Part shown: positions 49,617 to 62,647 of the stretch, in pieces
Layout of the letters: the number at the start of each line of letters is the position of its first letter
Position numbering within the stretch: position 1 is the first letter of the stretch
Source: Sparassis latifolia
Taxonomy: Eukaryota > Basidiomycota > Agaricomycetes > Polyporales > Sparassidaceae
DNA length: 64,000 nt
Assembly: GCA_018466975.1 (NCBI GenBank)
Contig: CM031554.1
Coordinates: 372,001 to 436,000 of the forward strand
Direction: 5' to 3'
The notes under the pieces: model-generated
Told to the model about the DNA's origin: nothing
Seen by the model: only the letters and a program-made list of their open reading frames with translations
Databases searched by the model: none
Made by a program: the position numbers and the translations under genes

Positions 49617-49792
49617 ACTATGCCAGACCGCTCAGTCGGCTTACCTCCCTACTCGGCGCACCATATATAGGCAAGAAATATGCGTTACGCGAGACCAGGC
49701 GCCCACATCCAAGCCCAACGGTGCTCTCTGATTGGTGGAAACCCTGAAAGTGCCGATTAGGGGGGTGCGCCGACTGAGCGGTCTGGCATAGT
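49617..49792. mobile_element. 176-bp MITE with perfect 24-bp terminal inverted repeats
   Basis: ACTATGCCAGACCGCTCAGT begins the left repeat at 49617-49640; its exact reverse complement is at 49769-49792. A second inner inverted pair is present (CGGCGCACC near 49653 and GGTGCGCCG near 49765). If the element proper starts at TGCCAG, it is flanked by TA on both sides, as in Tc1/mariner elements, but this cannot be separated from a palindromic end. No coding content. It lies 8 bases after the right target duplication of element 1. Confidence 0.8.
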
Positions 49793-49974
49793 AGCAGACG
49801 TCAGACACGGATATCCGAGGCACGAAGGTTGAAGCAGAGTGGCTACAACTGCCTTTGGGAGACTACATTTTCCAAGCTCTGCCGAATTTCAGTCGTGCAG
49901 CGGAACGTGGACGTAAATGCGCTGAGCGACAATTCAAGCGCCGAAACAGGCTTCCGCTACTAACTGCTACTAAT

Positions 49975-50397
49975 TAGTCTCGTAACCAGACGTTCACGTG
50001 AGCAACCTGGCGGTTACCAAATTGGGCGTTTAAGATGTTGGGTCGCTCCCGAGAACGTCTGGTGAAAATTGTATAGAGGGGGGGGGGTATGTCACACGGG
50101 CGTGACCTCAGCCAAAAAAACATCCGAACCCGAGCGTGGCACACTCGCGGGTCACAATGCCTCGAATATGGTCCAAGGTACACATATGGCAGCATACATG
50201 AACAAAATTTTCCAGCGGAGGTCAGGAGATGCACAGGTACATGCGGGATGACAAGCGTGACACGAGTTGTGCAGGAGCTACAGTGGGGAGAGCGTTACAT
50301 ACCCCCCCTCTATACAATTTTCACCAGACGTTCTGACAACCCTTCCACCTCAATTCCCAAAAAGGGTCGAAGGTCAGAACGGCTGGTTCCGAGACTA
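49975..50397. mobile_element. Non-autonomous MULE-like element 2 (423 bp) with 9-bp TSD
   Basis: Same end sequence as element 1 (TAGTCTCGTAACCAGACG... and ...GGCTGGTTCCGAGACTA), flanked by perfect 9-bp direct repeats GCTACTAAT at 49966-49974 and 50398-50406. Both ends are hairpins: CCAGACGTTC at 49986-49995 with GAACGTCTGG at 50053-50062, and 50324-50333 with 50377-50386. Inner junctions carry ATTGTATAGAG with a G run at 50078-50087 and the mirror C run at 50302-50308. The interior of about 210 bases is unrelated to element 1 and non-coding. Confidence 0.87.
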
Positions 50398-50406
50398 GCT
50401 ACTAAT

Positions 50407-51006
50407 GGGTTCGGCAACTTCGGAGTTTCAGTGAAGACTTTTGTCCTAAAAAGTCTTCCCCACCCGGAAACTTTGTTTTGCAGATATCGTCAGTGTCTTT
50501 ACGGTAGGTGACGTGTGCTGACAACTTCAACGTTCTGAAGAGTTAATCAGAGGTTGTTGCTCGGATCCAGACACTGGAAGCGTTTTTACCCAAAAAGCAT
50601 GCAATGCATCTGTTGTGAGTTGCCGTTGCTTCACGTTTGAGCTTTGGACTCAGCTGGGAATTGCTTCTTACTTAACGCCAGAGAAGTCTGTGCCGCGCGC
50701 ATCATCGATAGACTCATAGTGACTGCCCCGAACAGCACCGCAGCAAGATCGCAGCTGCATCCCACGCCGGTCCCTCTGACTCAGAACCAGTGCGTGCCGC
50801 CATTCGGAACTCCGACCATCACTCAAAACACGTAGTTTAGGGAACGAAGTTTCGGCTCACCGTTCACCTTCTTTCGTGCAAAACACCTCACCCACCCGGA
50901 CAGAGAGCTGCCAGGCTAGGTTTGACGCGTTGCATTACCCCAAGCGCTCTGTGGCTGAAACGGGCATCTGAGAGGCTGAAAAACCATCAATAGACGGCTC
51001 GGCGCT
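50407..51006. other. Intergenic upstream of dsRBD-like repeat gene
   Basis: About 600 bases, presumably the promoter of the gene starting at 51007. No repeat or other gene was seen. Confidence 0.5.
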
Positions 51007-53925
51007 ATGGATGACGTTCGCTCTCTTCCTACCAGTTCCACGTCCTCCCAGGAGGAGCCGTCCAACAGCTGTCTCTTTGCACTCGTAACAAAAAACTTGA
51101 TGATGTGCCAGGACAGTCTTTCCCTTGATCAATTTCTTTCCCCCAGACCTGCATGTTCTGCGCCGCAGCAAATACAGGATGTTGCAGCAACAGCGAGATC
51201 CCCCGTAGACGAAGATCCTTTCGTAGACAATTTGCCAAACAGTTCGGAAGCCACACAGTCAAACGACGCGGTTGAACTTCCTGAGTCGATGCCGGCATCC
51301 AAGAAGGACCCAGTGACATCACCGGATAATACCTCCATCCTTTCTCCGAAGGAAGAAGTCGCAGACGATCCGATACAGGAGATTGAGCGGTGCTGTTTGA
51401 CTTGGAGAGCTGGAAAAGTCAAGCCTTACTGGTTAGTTATAGACGAACCCAAGTTCGGACAATGTGCGTTCCAAACCACAAGACTTTTCGGACTTTTCTC
51501 TGAATGGTCTATCTTAGTACAAGGGTGTGCTCTGCGCATCCAGCTCAATCAGCGAGTCTTAAAAGTATACTCCGTTGATACCATCTACCCGACTCCAGAC
51601 GATGCTCGGAAGGCATGTGCGCTGGCCGCACTTGCAGACGGTGTCTTGGACTTCATCCAGCACGGTGACGGACGGACTGAAACCGTTCCCATATCAGACG
51701 AGCCATCGAATGAAGTCAGCCCGTCCGATGCTTTTGAAAACACGACCTTGACCGTGCAAGCCTTCTACGAAACTTTGCCGAAACCGTTCCCGGAGCACAT
51801 GGACGGCAAAACCGCTCAAGAGATTAACGCTTCTTCCTGGCTGAACATGATGATCCAGTCGGCGAGAGGCAGTATGCTTAATGCAAAGTTTATCTGGACC
51901 ATGGGCCCCAAGCTCGGACGTGCGTACGAGAAAATTTCTTGGCATATCATTGGACTGACCTCGTGGGCAGTCCACGGCTGTCTTCTTCGCCTTGAACGAC
52001 CGATGGAATGTAGATCCTACTTGGTAGATGCCAAGTTTACTAAGCGTACAGAAGCCAAGGCAGCGGTATGCCTTCAGGCTATGTGGCAAGGCATTGGCGA
52101 CTACATACGCAGGGCTGCGGGGGAAGTAAAAAACAAGATTCCGGTGGAGACGAGAAGACTTGTAACAGACATTATTTATCCAACCATTTTGTCGGAATAT
52201 CGGAAGGTCCTGCCTGGCAGCAGCCCTTCATTCGAGTGGATCTCCGATAAGGATGGTAGGTACTTCTTTAATCCGCGCAATAATTTGCGTTGCTGACTTA
52301 ATGGATCACAGCCTGTGGATGTATCTTGATTGTTCAGCTCTCGCCTTCTCCTTCTCCCGAACAGGTCCGGAGGTACTCAGTACCGGTGGAGTACCGCAAC
52401 AGAAATGACGCGAAGACTGCCGTCATGTTTTTGGCCGCACAACAAGGTGTCATAGATTTTATCAGATTTCGCGGGCAGCCACCTCCCCCAGATTATGTTC
52501 CGTTTGATCCCTACTTTGTCAGCCCTACGAACACCGCAGGTCGGAAGCGGAAGTCAATATTGGAGCAGAGCTTCATGCAATTAGGGGACGGAGGCATGAA
52601 TTCGAGCCGCAAGAGGTTCAAATTGAGCGGTGGTTTTCAAGGTAACTTCTGGGCAACGAATCCTCAAGGGATAGCTCCTTATAATTCCATGTGGAACAAC
52701 CCTGGTAGCTTATACCAGACTGGTTCTTGGTTTTCTCCACGCACCCCCGGTCCAGCTGAACTTGGCAGTGTTGCTGGATCTGCCTATATGGGTCCTCCAG
52801 CAGGTCATCTTCAGCCGGCGCTGGCCGTCGGGATACCTACGATGTATAGTTTCCCTCAAGCCCTACTTCACTTTGACTCCGGCTCGAGCGGTGGTGTGTA
52901 CTTCGGTCACGAAGCCCCCGTCAACGGCGGGGATAGAGCAGTGTACTACGCGTCTGGTGCGCCTCAGCCTCCACCGTCCGCGGTGCCTCCGGCAGAACCG
53001 TACCATATTCCATCTTCTTCTGTCCGCGGCTATGGGACTACTCCAGCCAGTGGACTTAATTATCCGCCATATCACTCGCCCCCCTCTGTCGCTGGCACTT
53101 ATATTTCACAGTTTCAGCAACCGTATCAGATGGAGCCTGTTGTTACTCCCAGTTATCCTTTCTATCCTGGGCATACTGTAGCGCAGGGATTCGTTCCTTA
53201 TCATGCGCCTCTCGCTCAAGGAACGACTATTCCTATTTCTGTCTCCCCTGCATCCAGTATCTCGAGTGCCGCATGCCCTCCTTTAATGGCATCTACACTG
53301 ACTCTCAACTCCGTCCAACCTGTACAGACGGACGCTGCCACCAATCCCACCGCTACGGTCATCCCATCCTCTCCAATTTCTGCGAGTGTCAGCGTTTCTA
53401 CAGCTGACAAAGACAACGGTCGGCAGGCCGTCAAGACTGCGACATCACCGTCCACGTTAGTTCAGTCGACCACTGCCGGGACATCTACCTTGGTTGAGCA
53501 GAAGAGTGTAGCCGATCGTTCTGGGAACGACGCTAAGTCTCAAAAGTTTCAGTCGGCCTTCGACAGGAACTGCTAAAATCACTATCACCGCAGAATCTGC
53601 ACCAAAGACCTACTTGACGGCTTTGTATGGTACGTGCATGCGATCGTGACGCTCAAAGCAAGTGCGACTGAAGCTCTTACATGTTCTTATCTCGTAGACT
53701 ATTGCCGACAGGATGACCCGCCGACTCCGCAATTTTACCACGAGATTGTTACGGGCTCAGGCGACGCAAAGCACAAAGTATGCGTGGTTATCGGCAAACA
53801 GAAGACTGAGTCACCTACCGGTCACGTTTTCGAGTCTCATCCAGGGACAAGAGTACTAGTGCGTTGCAGAAAAGGTTCTCGACCAGCTGCGCTCGCATTT
53901 CGCCTGGTCAACGGCCGAGCCATAG
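51007..53925 (+). CDS. Protein with tandem dsRBD-like repeats
   Basis: Large protein of unrecognised overall family. Exon 1 (51007-52255) has a Ser-rich N-terminus, then two related segments at residues about 129-220 and 275-371. Exon 2 begins at 52312 with a third. Each ends in a similar helix: DARKACALAALADGVLDFIQ, EAKAAVCLQAMWQGIGDYIR and DAKTAVMFLAAQQGVIDFIR, resembling the last helix of double-stranded-RNA-binding folds. A Pro/Ser/Tyr-rich linker follows. A final exon reads DYCRQDDPPTPQFYHEIVTG and KHKVCVVIGKQK, a clearer dsRBD start, and probably ends QLRSHFAWSTAEP at 53925. Between the linker frame (which stops after SAFDRNC at 53574-53576) and the exon carrying APKTYLTALY there is a frame change, so an unseen intron or a one-base error is needed. 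RNA binding is inferred. Confidence 0.7.
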
Positions 53926-54569
53926 CCACGTGCTTCCGCCCGCGCCGTCGCCGTCGACGGCGAGGTGGATACCCCACGTCCCTCGATGCATTTTATCATA
54001 ATGAGCACTATCTACAAATATGAATATTGAATCTTGGTGCGCGTACGTAGAGGGACTAAATTGTACTCACGAGTTACTTACTTCCGACATCTTGTCCGAC
54101 ATACCGCCGCACTGTAGTATTTACCATTGTAGCGCACATCTGTACAAGATCTCTTGATCAATAATTGTAGGCGTCGACCGTGCTCATCCAGATCCCGGTC
54201 AATTTTTATTGCAGTCTCTGCCGAATATTGTATATAGACACGATGTTATTTTTACTTTGCCCAGATTGCCCCGCACGATCTGTATATCGATCTAAAACTG
54301 GTGCCTCCTCGGCAAACAAGCAACGTCGGCGCTCCTCACGGTATCTCAGCGCTCCTCACTCCCTCTCCCTGGTTCCCGTAGATGACAGTTCCGTTTCTGC
54401 AGTGCATGACACCCGACAACCTAGCATCGAGCCTAGTAAACTCCTGGACCGTCAATCTGAAGTCGCGAAGATGAGGGCGGATGGCGTGATCGTGGGCCCG
54501 CGGCAATAAAAAGGCTACTGCCGCACACCCGATGCCCCTTACAGCTTCTGCGGCTGACTCTTATCTCCC
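53926..54569. other. Intergenic before MET17
   Basis: About 640 bases. A 109-codon plus-strand frame (54180-54509) lacks a recognisable domain and may be chance. The MET17 promoter should be at the right end. Confidence 0.45.
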
Positions 54570-56682
<2,113 letters not shown>

Positions 56683-56925
56683 TGCTCGCCGGTACGATGT
56701 GAGCATGGGACTCCGTACGGGTTGGTCGTAACGGAAGTAGAACCTAATTGCGTAGAACGTAACCTGCGTAGCGCGAACACAGAAAACGGGAGTCTGTTAG
56801 AAACATCTGGCCTATCTCGAAAATATCAGTTCCAGGGTAGAGAGGATGAAACATATCCGGACATGCATATCGGCTAACAGTAGTTGATACAGCACCGTAG
56901 AATAAATTTACGCTCACCCAAATGT

Positions 56926-57566
56926 CTACATGTCCGATGATGGCTCTGCCTCTCTCTCTTCTTCCTCCTCTTCCTCACCATGTTCCTCATCTTCGCCGTG
57001 TTCAGTTGCTTCTCCGCTAACATCCTCGGCCTCGTCCAGATCTTCCATGTCGGCATCAAGGTCTTCCTCCGACTCTTCACCCGCTTCCTCATCGGAGGCC
57101 TCGTTGGACTGACTTAGATTAGTCTCAGATCCAACGCTGGCGGAATCGTCGTCGTCATCATCATCGTCATCCTCGTCCTCGTCGGCCTGAGAGAAAAGAA
57201 ATGAGCATATCTGGCACAAATATTGCAAGTAACGGTCCTGACGTCGTTCTTCTCCTCATGCTGGGTATGAGTGCGGCCAATAGGGACAATGAAGTTGAAT
57301 CCGCGTTTTTTTATCGCATGTGTCTACAGACTGTCGTCAATTTCAGAACCGACGGCCGTTCGCGCGTCCAGTCTCACAAGGGTGCGTAGTTCCTCTTCCT
57401 CTTCGCTGAGTTCGTCCATTTCGCGCTGCAGATCACGGCGGCTGTCCAGCCGCCCTGTTCGATGTCCATATGGTGGTAGGGGGGTGGGGTGCGGCTGTGG
57501 TGGCTGTGGTAGCAAGTTCGGGAACAGCAGACTGCGAGGAAGCACAGTCGGTGTTGCCACAGACAT
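56926..57566 (-). CDS. Acidic protein of unknown function
   Basis: Two exons can be joined: 57566 to about 57331 (MSVATPTVLPRSLLFPNLLP, then RDLQREMDELSEEEEELRTL, ending EIDD) and from 57187 leftwards (ADEDEDDDDDDDDDSASV to EPSSDM). The middle is predicted helical and the second exon almost wholly Asp/Glu/Ser. No known domain. Codon pattern and splice sites (GTCTGT donor, CAG acceptor) support a real gene, but low complexity weakens this. A nuclear or chaperone-like role would be a guess. Convergent with MET17. Confidence 0.5.
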
Positions 57567-60500
57567 GGTCGTTCACGGCAAAGAGAAAACACGTGCACGT
57601 TAGACGCGGTTGTGGCGCCTACCTCCTTGACATCGACGACCTCACGATAGGTATTTCTCAGCTCAACTGACTTGCGTGCAAACTCGGCGGAAAGATCGAG
57701 AGTGATATGTAGAATGCTGCGGGCGAAAATTTTACACGACTAGTGCATCGCTACATGATCCGCCGATTTTTTACAGCAAGTGCAAAAGTATTCGGACAGA
57801 ACGATCCCCGACCAGTACAGGACTTGCTCGTCTATGACAGCAGGTGCATCAAATAAGTGGAAATTCTCTGCCGTAGGTGGTGGGCACTGAGACATGAGGA
57901 TCTACCGCACCACTGGGTGAGAAACCGTAGCATCTGAAAAACAGACTTCGAGATGGTAGGCCCAAATTGAGAAACGCCTGCCTCAGTCATTTCGACTGCA
58001 TTCGTTCCCAATTTTGTAAATGGTAAGGTATTGCCAGATAGTGGTACTGCCAGAAGGGTGGATCAAGCCTGAGAAGCATCTGTTTCACCGTATTGATTCA
58101 CTATGTCGGCAGCGGTCATTTGTTTTGGCATCGGTGACGTTGATAGGGTATTACGAGAAAGGAAGCGGTCAAAAAAATACACTTACTACAGAGTAGATAT
58201 CGATGGATGTCATCAGCGAACCAGCTGGCACCTGTTATACTCCACTGCCAGCGGATAACCGAGGTCGGTAGCGTTTTGTGCTACATCGCGGAGGTGTATG
58301 TGCATGCTTACTATGCGTAAGATGATGGTAGTTTTGGCGCTGACATAGCAGATCGTCGATTTTTTTGGATGTGTGTGTGTGGGGGGGAGTGGGCGGAGGG
58401 AGGGTCTGTAAGGTCTCTGACAACCGTAGGATGGGCGTAGATCCTCTTTGACAGACAGCGAATGCTTACTATTGTAGTTTGACCTCATGTAAACGCAGAC
58501 TGTGCATGGTACCGCTTTGGCGATTACCCTGGTTCCGTTCGAGCGCAAGAAGATGAATGTCGTGTCGTGAGACCCTTCCGCTTGTTCATCCTATCCACAG
58601 CCATCATGAATGATCATGTGAGTCGAGTTGCGTCGTGCTGCTTTGCGCGCTAATTGCCGGAGCCATACCCTCTTTATCGGATAGCTATCACTGAGAACGA
58701 CAGGATTGTTTACGGTAGCGCCCTGCCGTCACATATACGTGAGCCATGATGTCAGTTCAAGCATGATTTTTCGCATCGACCCCACCGTAAAATCGATGAG
58801 AATATCGACTAACCAGTATATATGGTGATCGCAGCTCTGAGGTAGAGCCATCAGCACAATACGCATGCCCGCAGAGATCGTCTCTACTTGTGGCAGCGAT
58901 CGTCGTACTCCAGACCAAACGAGAGTGCCCGTATTATCGTGATGACACGGAGGCCGTCGCGAACAGGCAGCATCATGGCATGACAGCATACGTCCGATAT
59001 ACTTCGCATCTGAATCCCAAGGAACGGAAGCGGCTCAACTGCCGCGCGATGGGCGCATGTCAGACCATGCACTGCACTTTACAGCCACGATGTCACTGCC
59101 ATCTGCTGCGACTGGGTGAACTGGCCTGTGGTTCCATAGGGTTCTGCGGGTCGAAGATGCGGCACAAACACCGAGACTACACCACATGTGACACAATAAA
59201 TCAGCTAGGCTGGCCGGATCGAGCGATTACTTCAACCACAGACACCGCCACACAGGTCTGGGGGAGACGATCAGGACATGTATATCAAATGGTAACGACA
59301 ACGAGACGGCATCCGACAGACCTCATTCGATGTACGTCTTGCATTGAACATATCCAAGAGGCTATTGTGGTGCGTCCTGGTACGCATCTAAAGGGGATTG
59401 GTGTTTGGGCTTCTCTGTTTCCCGTACGCGCTGTTGCAATAAGCGGCCTGATATCTCGCAAAAGTGGACAGCATGGTAGTTGATGCGAATGGATCTGACG
59501 CGGAAGAACATAAAGCGGAAGGATATAAGATGGAAGGTGGGGCAATTCAACGCACCGACACAACTCATCTTCACCCTTCCAACTGACACTGTAGACGACA
59601 GCTACTCTATTCCTACTTCTCAGGACATCTCTCCGACCTCTCCTCAGAAACATATGGCTTCAGAAGCGAGGGTGTGCGCGTTTCCGAGATGCAGGGAGAA
59701 AGCGATGGAGGGAAGCGAATACTGCATTAAACGTGAGTGCCCACCGAGAATGGTCGGTTGATGCTCCTACCAAGTAGTACCTTAGATAATCTGGACATCA
59801 GGGCGCGCATCATACGAAGTTTCGTCATGAGAGCACAGAGCTGGTGGGAATCTTCTGCACAATAGCTGGGGGTAAGTCTTGATCGTCGCTTTTCGCAGAC
59901 AATAGCTCACTGGTCGTTAAAACGCAGTATGGCTGATCCCGACGATATCTTAAGCTCGCGATCTCGCATCGCTACTTCTTCTCGGATGTAATTTTCTGAC
60001 GCTGCCGTAGCAGTTGCTCTCAACCTCGCTTTGCGTAATCAGCTATCAGCATTGGCACTAATTCACTCACATGTATCTGTCTTCTTGAACTATACGTCTC
60101 GTGTGTTGCTAGTAAATCTGTATGAATCGACGCTAGAAGAAGGACAATTCTGCTGAGAGACCCGCAAAGAGCGAGAAATCCGGAAATCCCGCTATAAAAC
60201 TTGGTGGGTTCCTGTTCCTTCAGCCGGTTGACGGCTTCCGGTGCGTCGGCGGGTTCGGCGTCTCCGTGACCACACTGATGCGAGGAGGTGAGTGTTGCAA
60301 TTGCCATGTCGCCATCCGCGGGTGACTCTCAGGTGCCACAGTGCCTGCCACCATGTCCTCAAAGCTCACAGGATGACAATACGACGACACCCGATTCTGC
60401 GTCTTCACCCTGGATGAATGGCCCACTGTGAGCTAATACCCGCTTCATAGATATGCATGCACGCGCTCATTGGGATGCAAAGGAGGTTCTTACCGCATGC

Positions 60501-61066
60501 ACGAGACTCAGTGAAAGCCTTTCAAAGGTCGGTAGACGCGATTGGCCATACGCCTATACTCGTCATGAAAGCAGCACCAGTATCCGGTGGGCAGGACGGG
60601 AGAGAGCGTCACACGGCAGGCCAGCTGTCAGGGCTAGTTGAGAAATCCGATTCTCGTATAGGAAGAAGGGCGCTCATGGGGTTTCTTGCGTTTCTCAATA
60701 GATTATCCCTAGAGGAATGCCACAGAGAAGCCGTCCTCCGAGAATTTGTTCCACGGCGGGCGTTTTGCGATTAGTCTCTGAACATTGAGATATTGACGGA
60801 TGTGTGGGAGCAAAATGGCAGCGCTATACAAAACTAAGTTACTCTCATAGCGAATAGCCCTTGTCTGATGTTCATGCGCTCAGGCTCGCGATCGAAAGTT
60901 CAAAATCAGCGCTCAGCGCTTACACGCTTCGTCTGCGGAGCACGTGATCTACGCATCGGGAAAAGTCAAATCTGCTTAAGTAACCTTCTTATTTAAGGAG
61001 AAATAAGACAATCCTTCTTCTTATGCTTCCTTATTTTCCTTATAAAGGAAAATAAGGAGAAATCAG
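57567..61066. other. 3.5-kb region without recognised gene
   Basis: Open frames occur on both strands (197 codons at 58890-59483, 122 at 59285-59653 minus, 105 at 60457-60774) but none matches a family I know. The one intriguing piece is at 59650-59735, where a plus-strand frame gives ARVCAFPRCREKAMEGSEYC, spaced like a small Cys-rich zinc motif and followed by a possible GTGAGT donor at 59735. The possible next exon (59802 on, HHTKFRHESTELVGIFCTIA) is one base out of frame. The right end runs into A/T-rich CCTTATT inverted repeats. Confidence 0.4.
61029..61057. repeat. 29-nt palindrome, 13-bp arms
   Basis: CCTTATTTTCCTT and its exact complement AAGGAAAATAAGG are separated by three bases. 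It is part of the CCTTATT-rich left flank of the nested elements. Confidence 0.85.
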
Positions 61067-61110
61067 AGTGGAGATCAGGCTCCTAAAACCATCCGTCGTC
61101 ACAGCGTTCT

Positions 61111-62008
61111 CACTGGAGGCAAAAGTGGATGTTCTGCCTTGGAACAGTGTCTGAACATCCAAGGAACAGATTATGTTTTTGGACATGTCACATGTTCTGA
61201 ACATGGTAAGGAACATCTAATATGTCTCGCATAATGTTCCATTGGAGAGCATGCTGGAGACATGTTGCATGTACCATTCTGGAACATATAATATGTCTCA
61301 CACGATGTCTCATTGGAGAATGTCCTGTGGACTTGCTGCATGTTTCGTTTTGGAACATTTATCATTTTGCTACTATATTCTGGGCTTGTCTCTTGGTGCA
61401 ATATGCTCTGTATAATAAAGATTTTCCATGGCCAAACACATTACATTTCTGGCCACAGTTAATCTTCAGAACATTGTGAGAAGATGTTATGTGCTCCTAC
61501 TTCAAACATACAAGATGTTCTGGGCACCAAGAACATCTGCAGTACATGTAAAATACATACTAAAATTTTACATGTACTGCAAATGTTCTTGGTGCCCAGA
61601 ACATCTTGTATGTTTGAAGTAGGAGCACATAACATCTTCTCACAATGTTCTGAAGATTAACTGTGGCCAGAAATGTAATGTGTTTGGCCATGGAAAATCT
61701 TTATTATACAGAGCATATTGCACCAAGAGACAAGCCCAGAATATAGTAGCAAAATGATAAATGTTCCAAAACGAAACATGCAGCAAGTCCACAGGACATT
61801 CTCCAATGAGACATCGTGTGAGACATATTATATGTTCCAGAATGGTACATGCAACATGTCTCCAGTGTGCTCTCCAATGGAACATTATGCGAGACATATT
61901 AGATGTTCCTTACCATGTTCAGAACATGTGACATGTCCAAAAATGTAATCTGTTCCTTGGATGTTCAGGCACTGTTCCAAGGCAGAACATCCACTTTTGC
62001 CCCCAGTG
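61111..62008. mobile_element. 898-bp palindromic CACTG-ended (CACTA-like) element, 3-bp TSD
   Basis: The element begins CACTGGAGGCAAAAGTGG and ends CCACTTTTGCCCCCAGTG. It is a near-perfect inverted repeat over its whole length: arms of about 443 bp around a 12-nt spacer at 61554-61565, with only scattered mismatches. The target duplication TCT lies at 61108-61110 and 62009-62011. CACT[A/G] ends and a 3-bp duplication are the marks of the CACTA/EnSpm superfamily. The arms are full of GGAACAT/ATGTTCC motifs, like the subterminal repeats of that group. The mirror-image frames at 61171-61401 and 61718-61948 are a consequence of the palindrome, not genes. Confidence 0.85.
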
Positions 62009-62301
62009 TCTCGCTCCTACATCCCACGTTTATGTTTTAGAAGATCATGTGATATATGTTTTATGAGACTTACCCTTTTTATCGAAAATTACCGGATTAG
62101 GACGAGGACTAAGAGGAGGTGAACGCTGTGAGACGGCTGGCCCAACTCGTCATCCGAGGTTATGCCGATCCCGAGCAACATCGTTTCTCGCTGGTTTATT
62201 CGCAGCAAACCCTAGCCTGGGGCTTATTTTCTTGCAATCCAAAGTGGGTGCTTGCTATGTGCACCTGCTAGCTCACTGCATTGCAGCAGAGAAAAGTCAC
62301 T

Positions 62302-62647
62302 GTAGCACTGCAGTTGTCTCTAAATTCAGCTGTTGGAAACCAGTCTGATTGCAAGAGAATGTCTAGAATCTGCACACACATCCAAACCATCTACTACCTG
62401 TGCAACAAATCCCAAGTCTTTAGATGAGGCTGAGGATGCTGATTTGCCCTGTAAATGGACTGGAACTCATGCAAGTAGCACTGCAGTTGTCTCTAAATTC
62501 AGCTGTTGGAAACCAGTCTGATTGCAAGAGAATGTCTAGAATCTGCACACACATCCAAACCATCTACTACCTGTGCAACAAATCCCAAGTCTTTAGATGA
62601 GGCTGAGGATGCTGATTTGCCCTGTAAATGGACTGGAACTCATGCAA
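62302..62647. repeat. Exact tandem duplication, 2 x 173 bp
   Basis: The unit starting GTAGCACTGCAGTTGTCTC at 62302 is repeated at 62475 with no difference that I can see, ending ...GGAACTCATGCAA both times. Identity implies a recent event or an assembly duplicate. It lies in the interior of the MULE-like element. Confidence 0.9.

Noticed and set aside
61171..61948. Two nearly identical 76-codon frames, and two 85-codon frames, on opposite strands
   Set aside because: They are the mirror images created by the palindromic transposon; no domain and no expected expression as protein.
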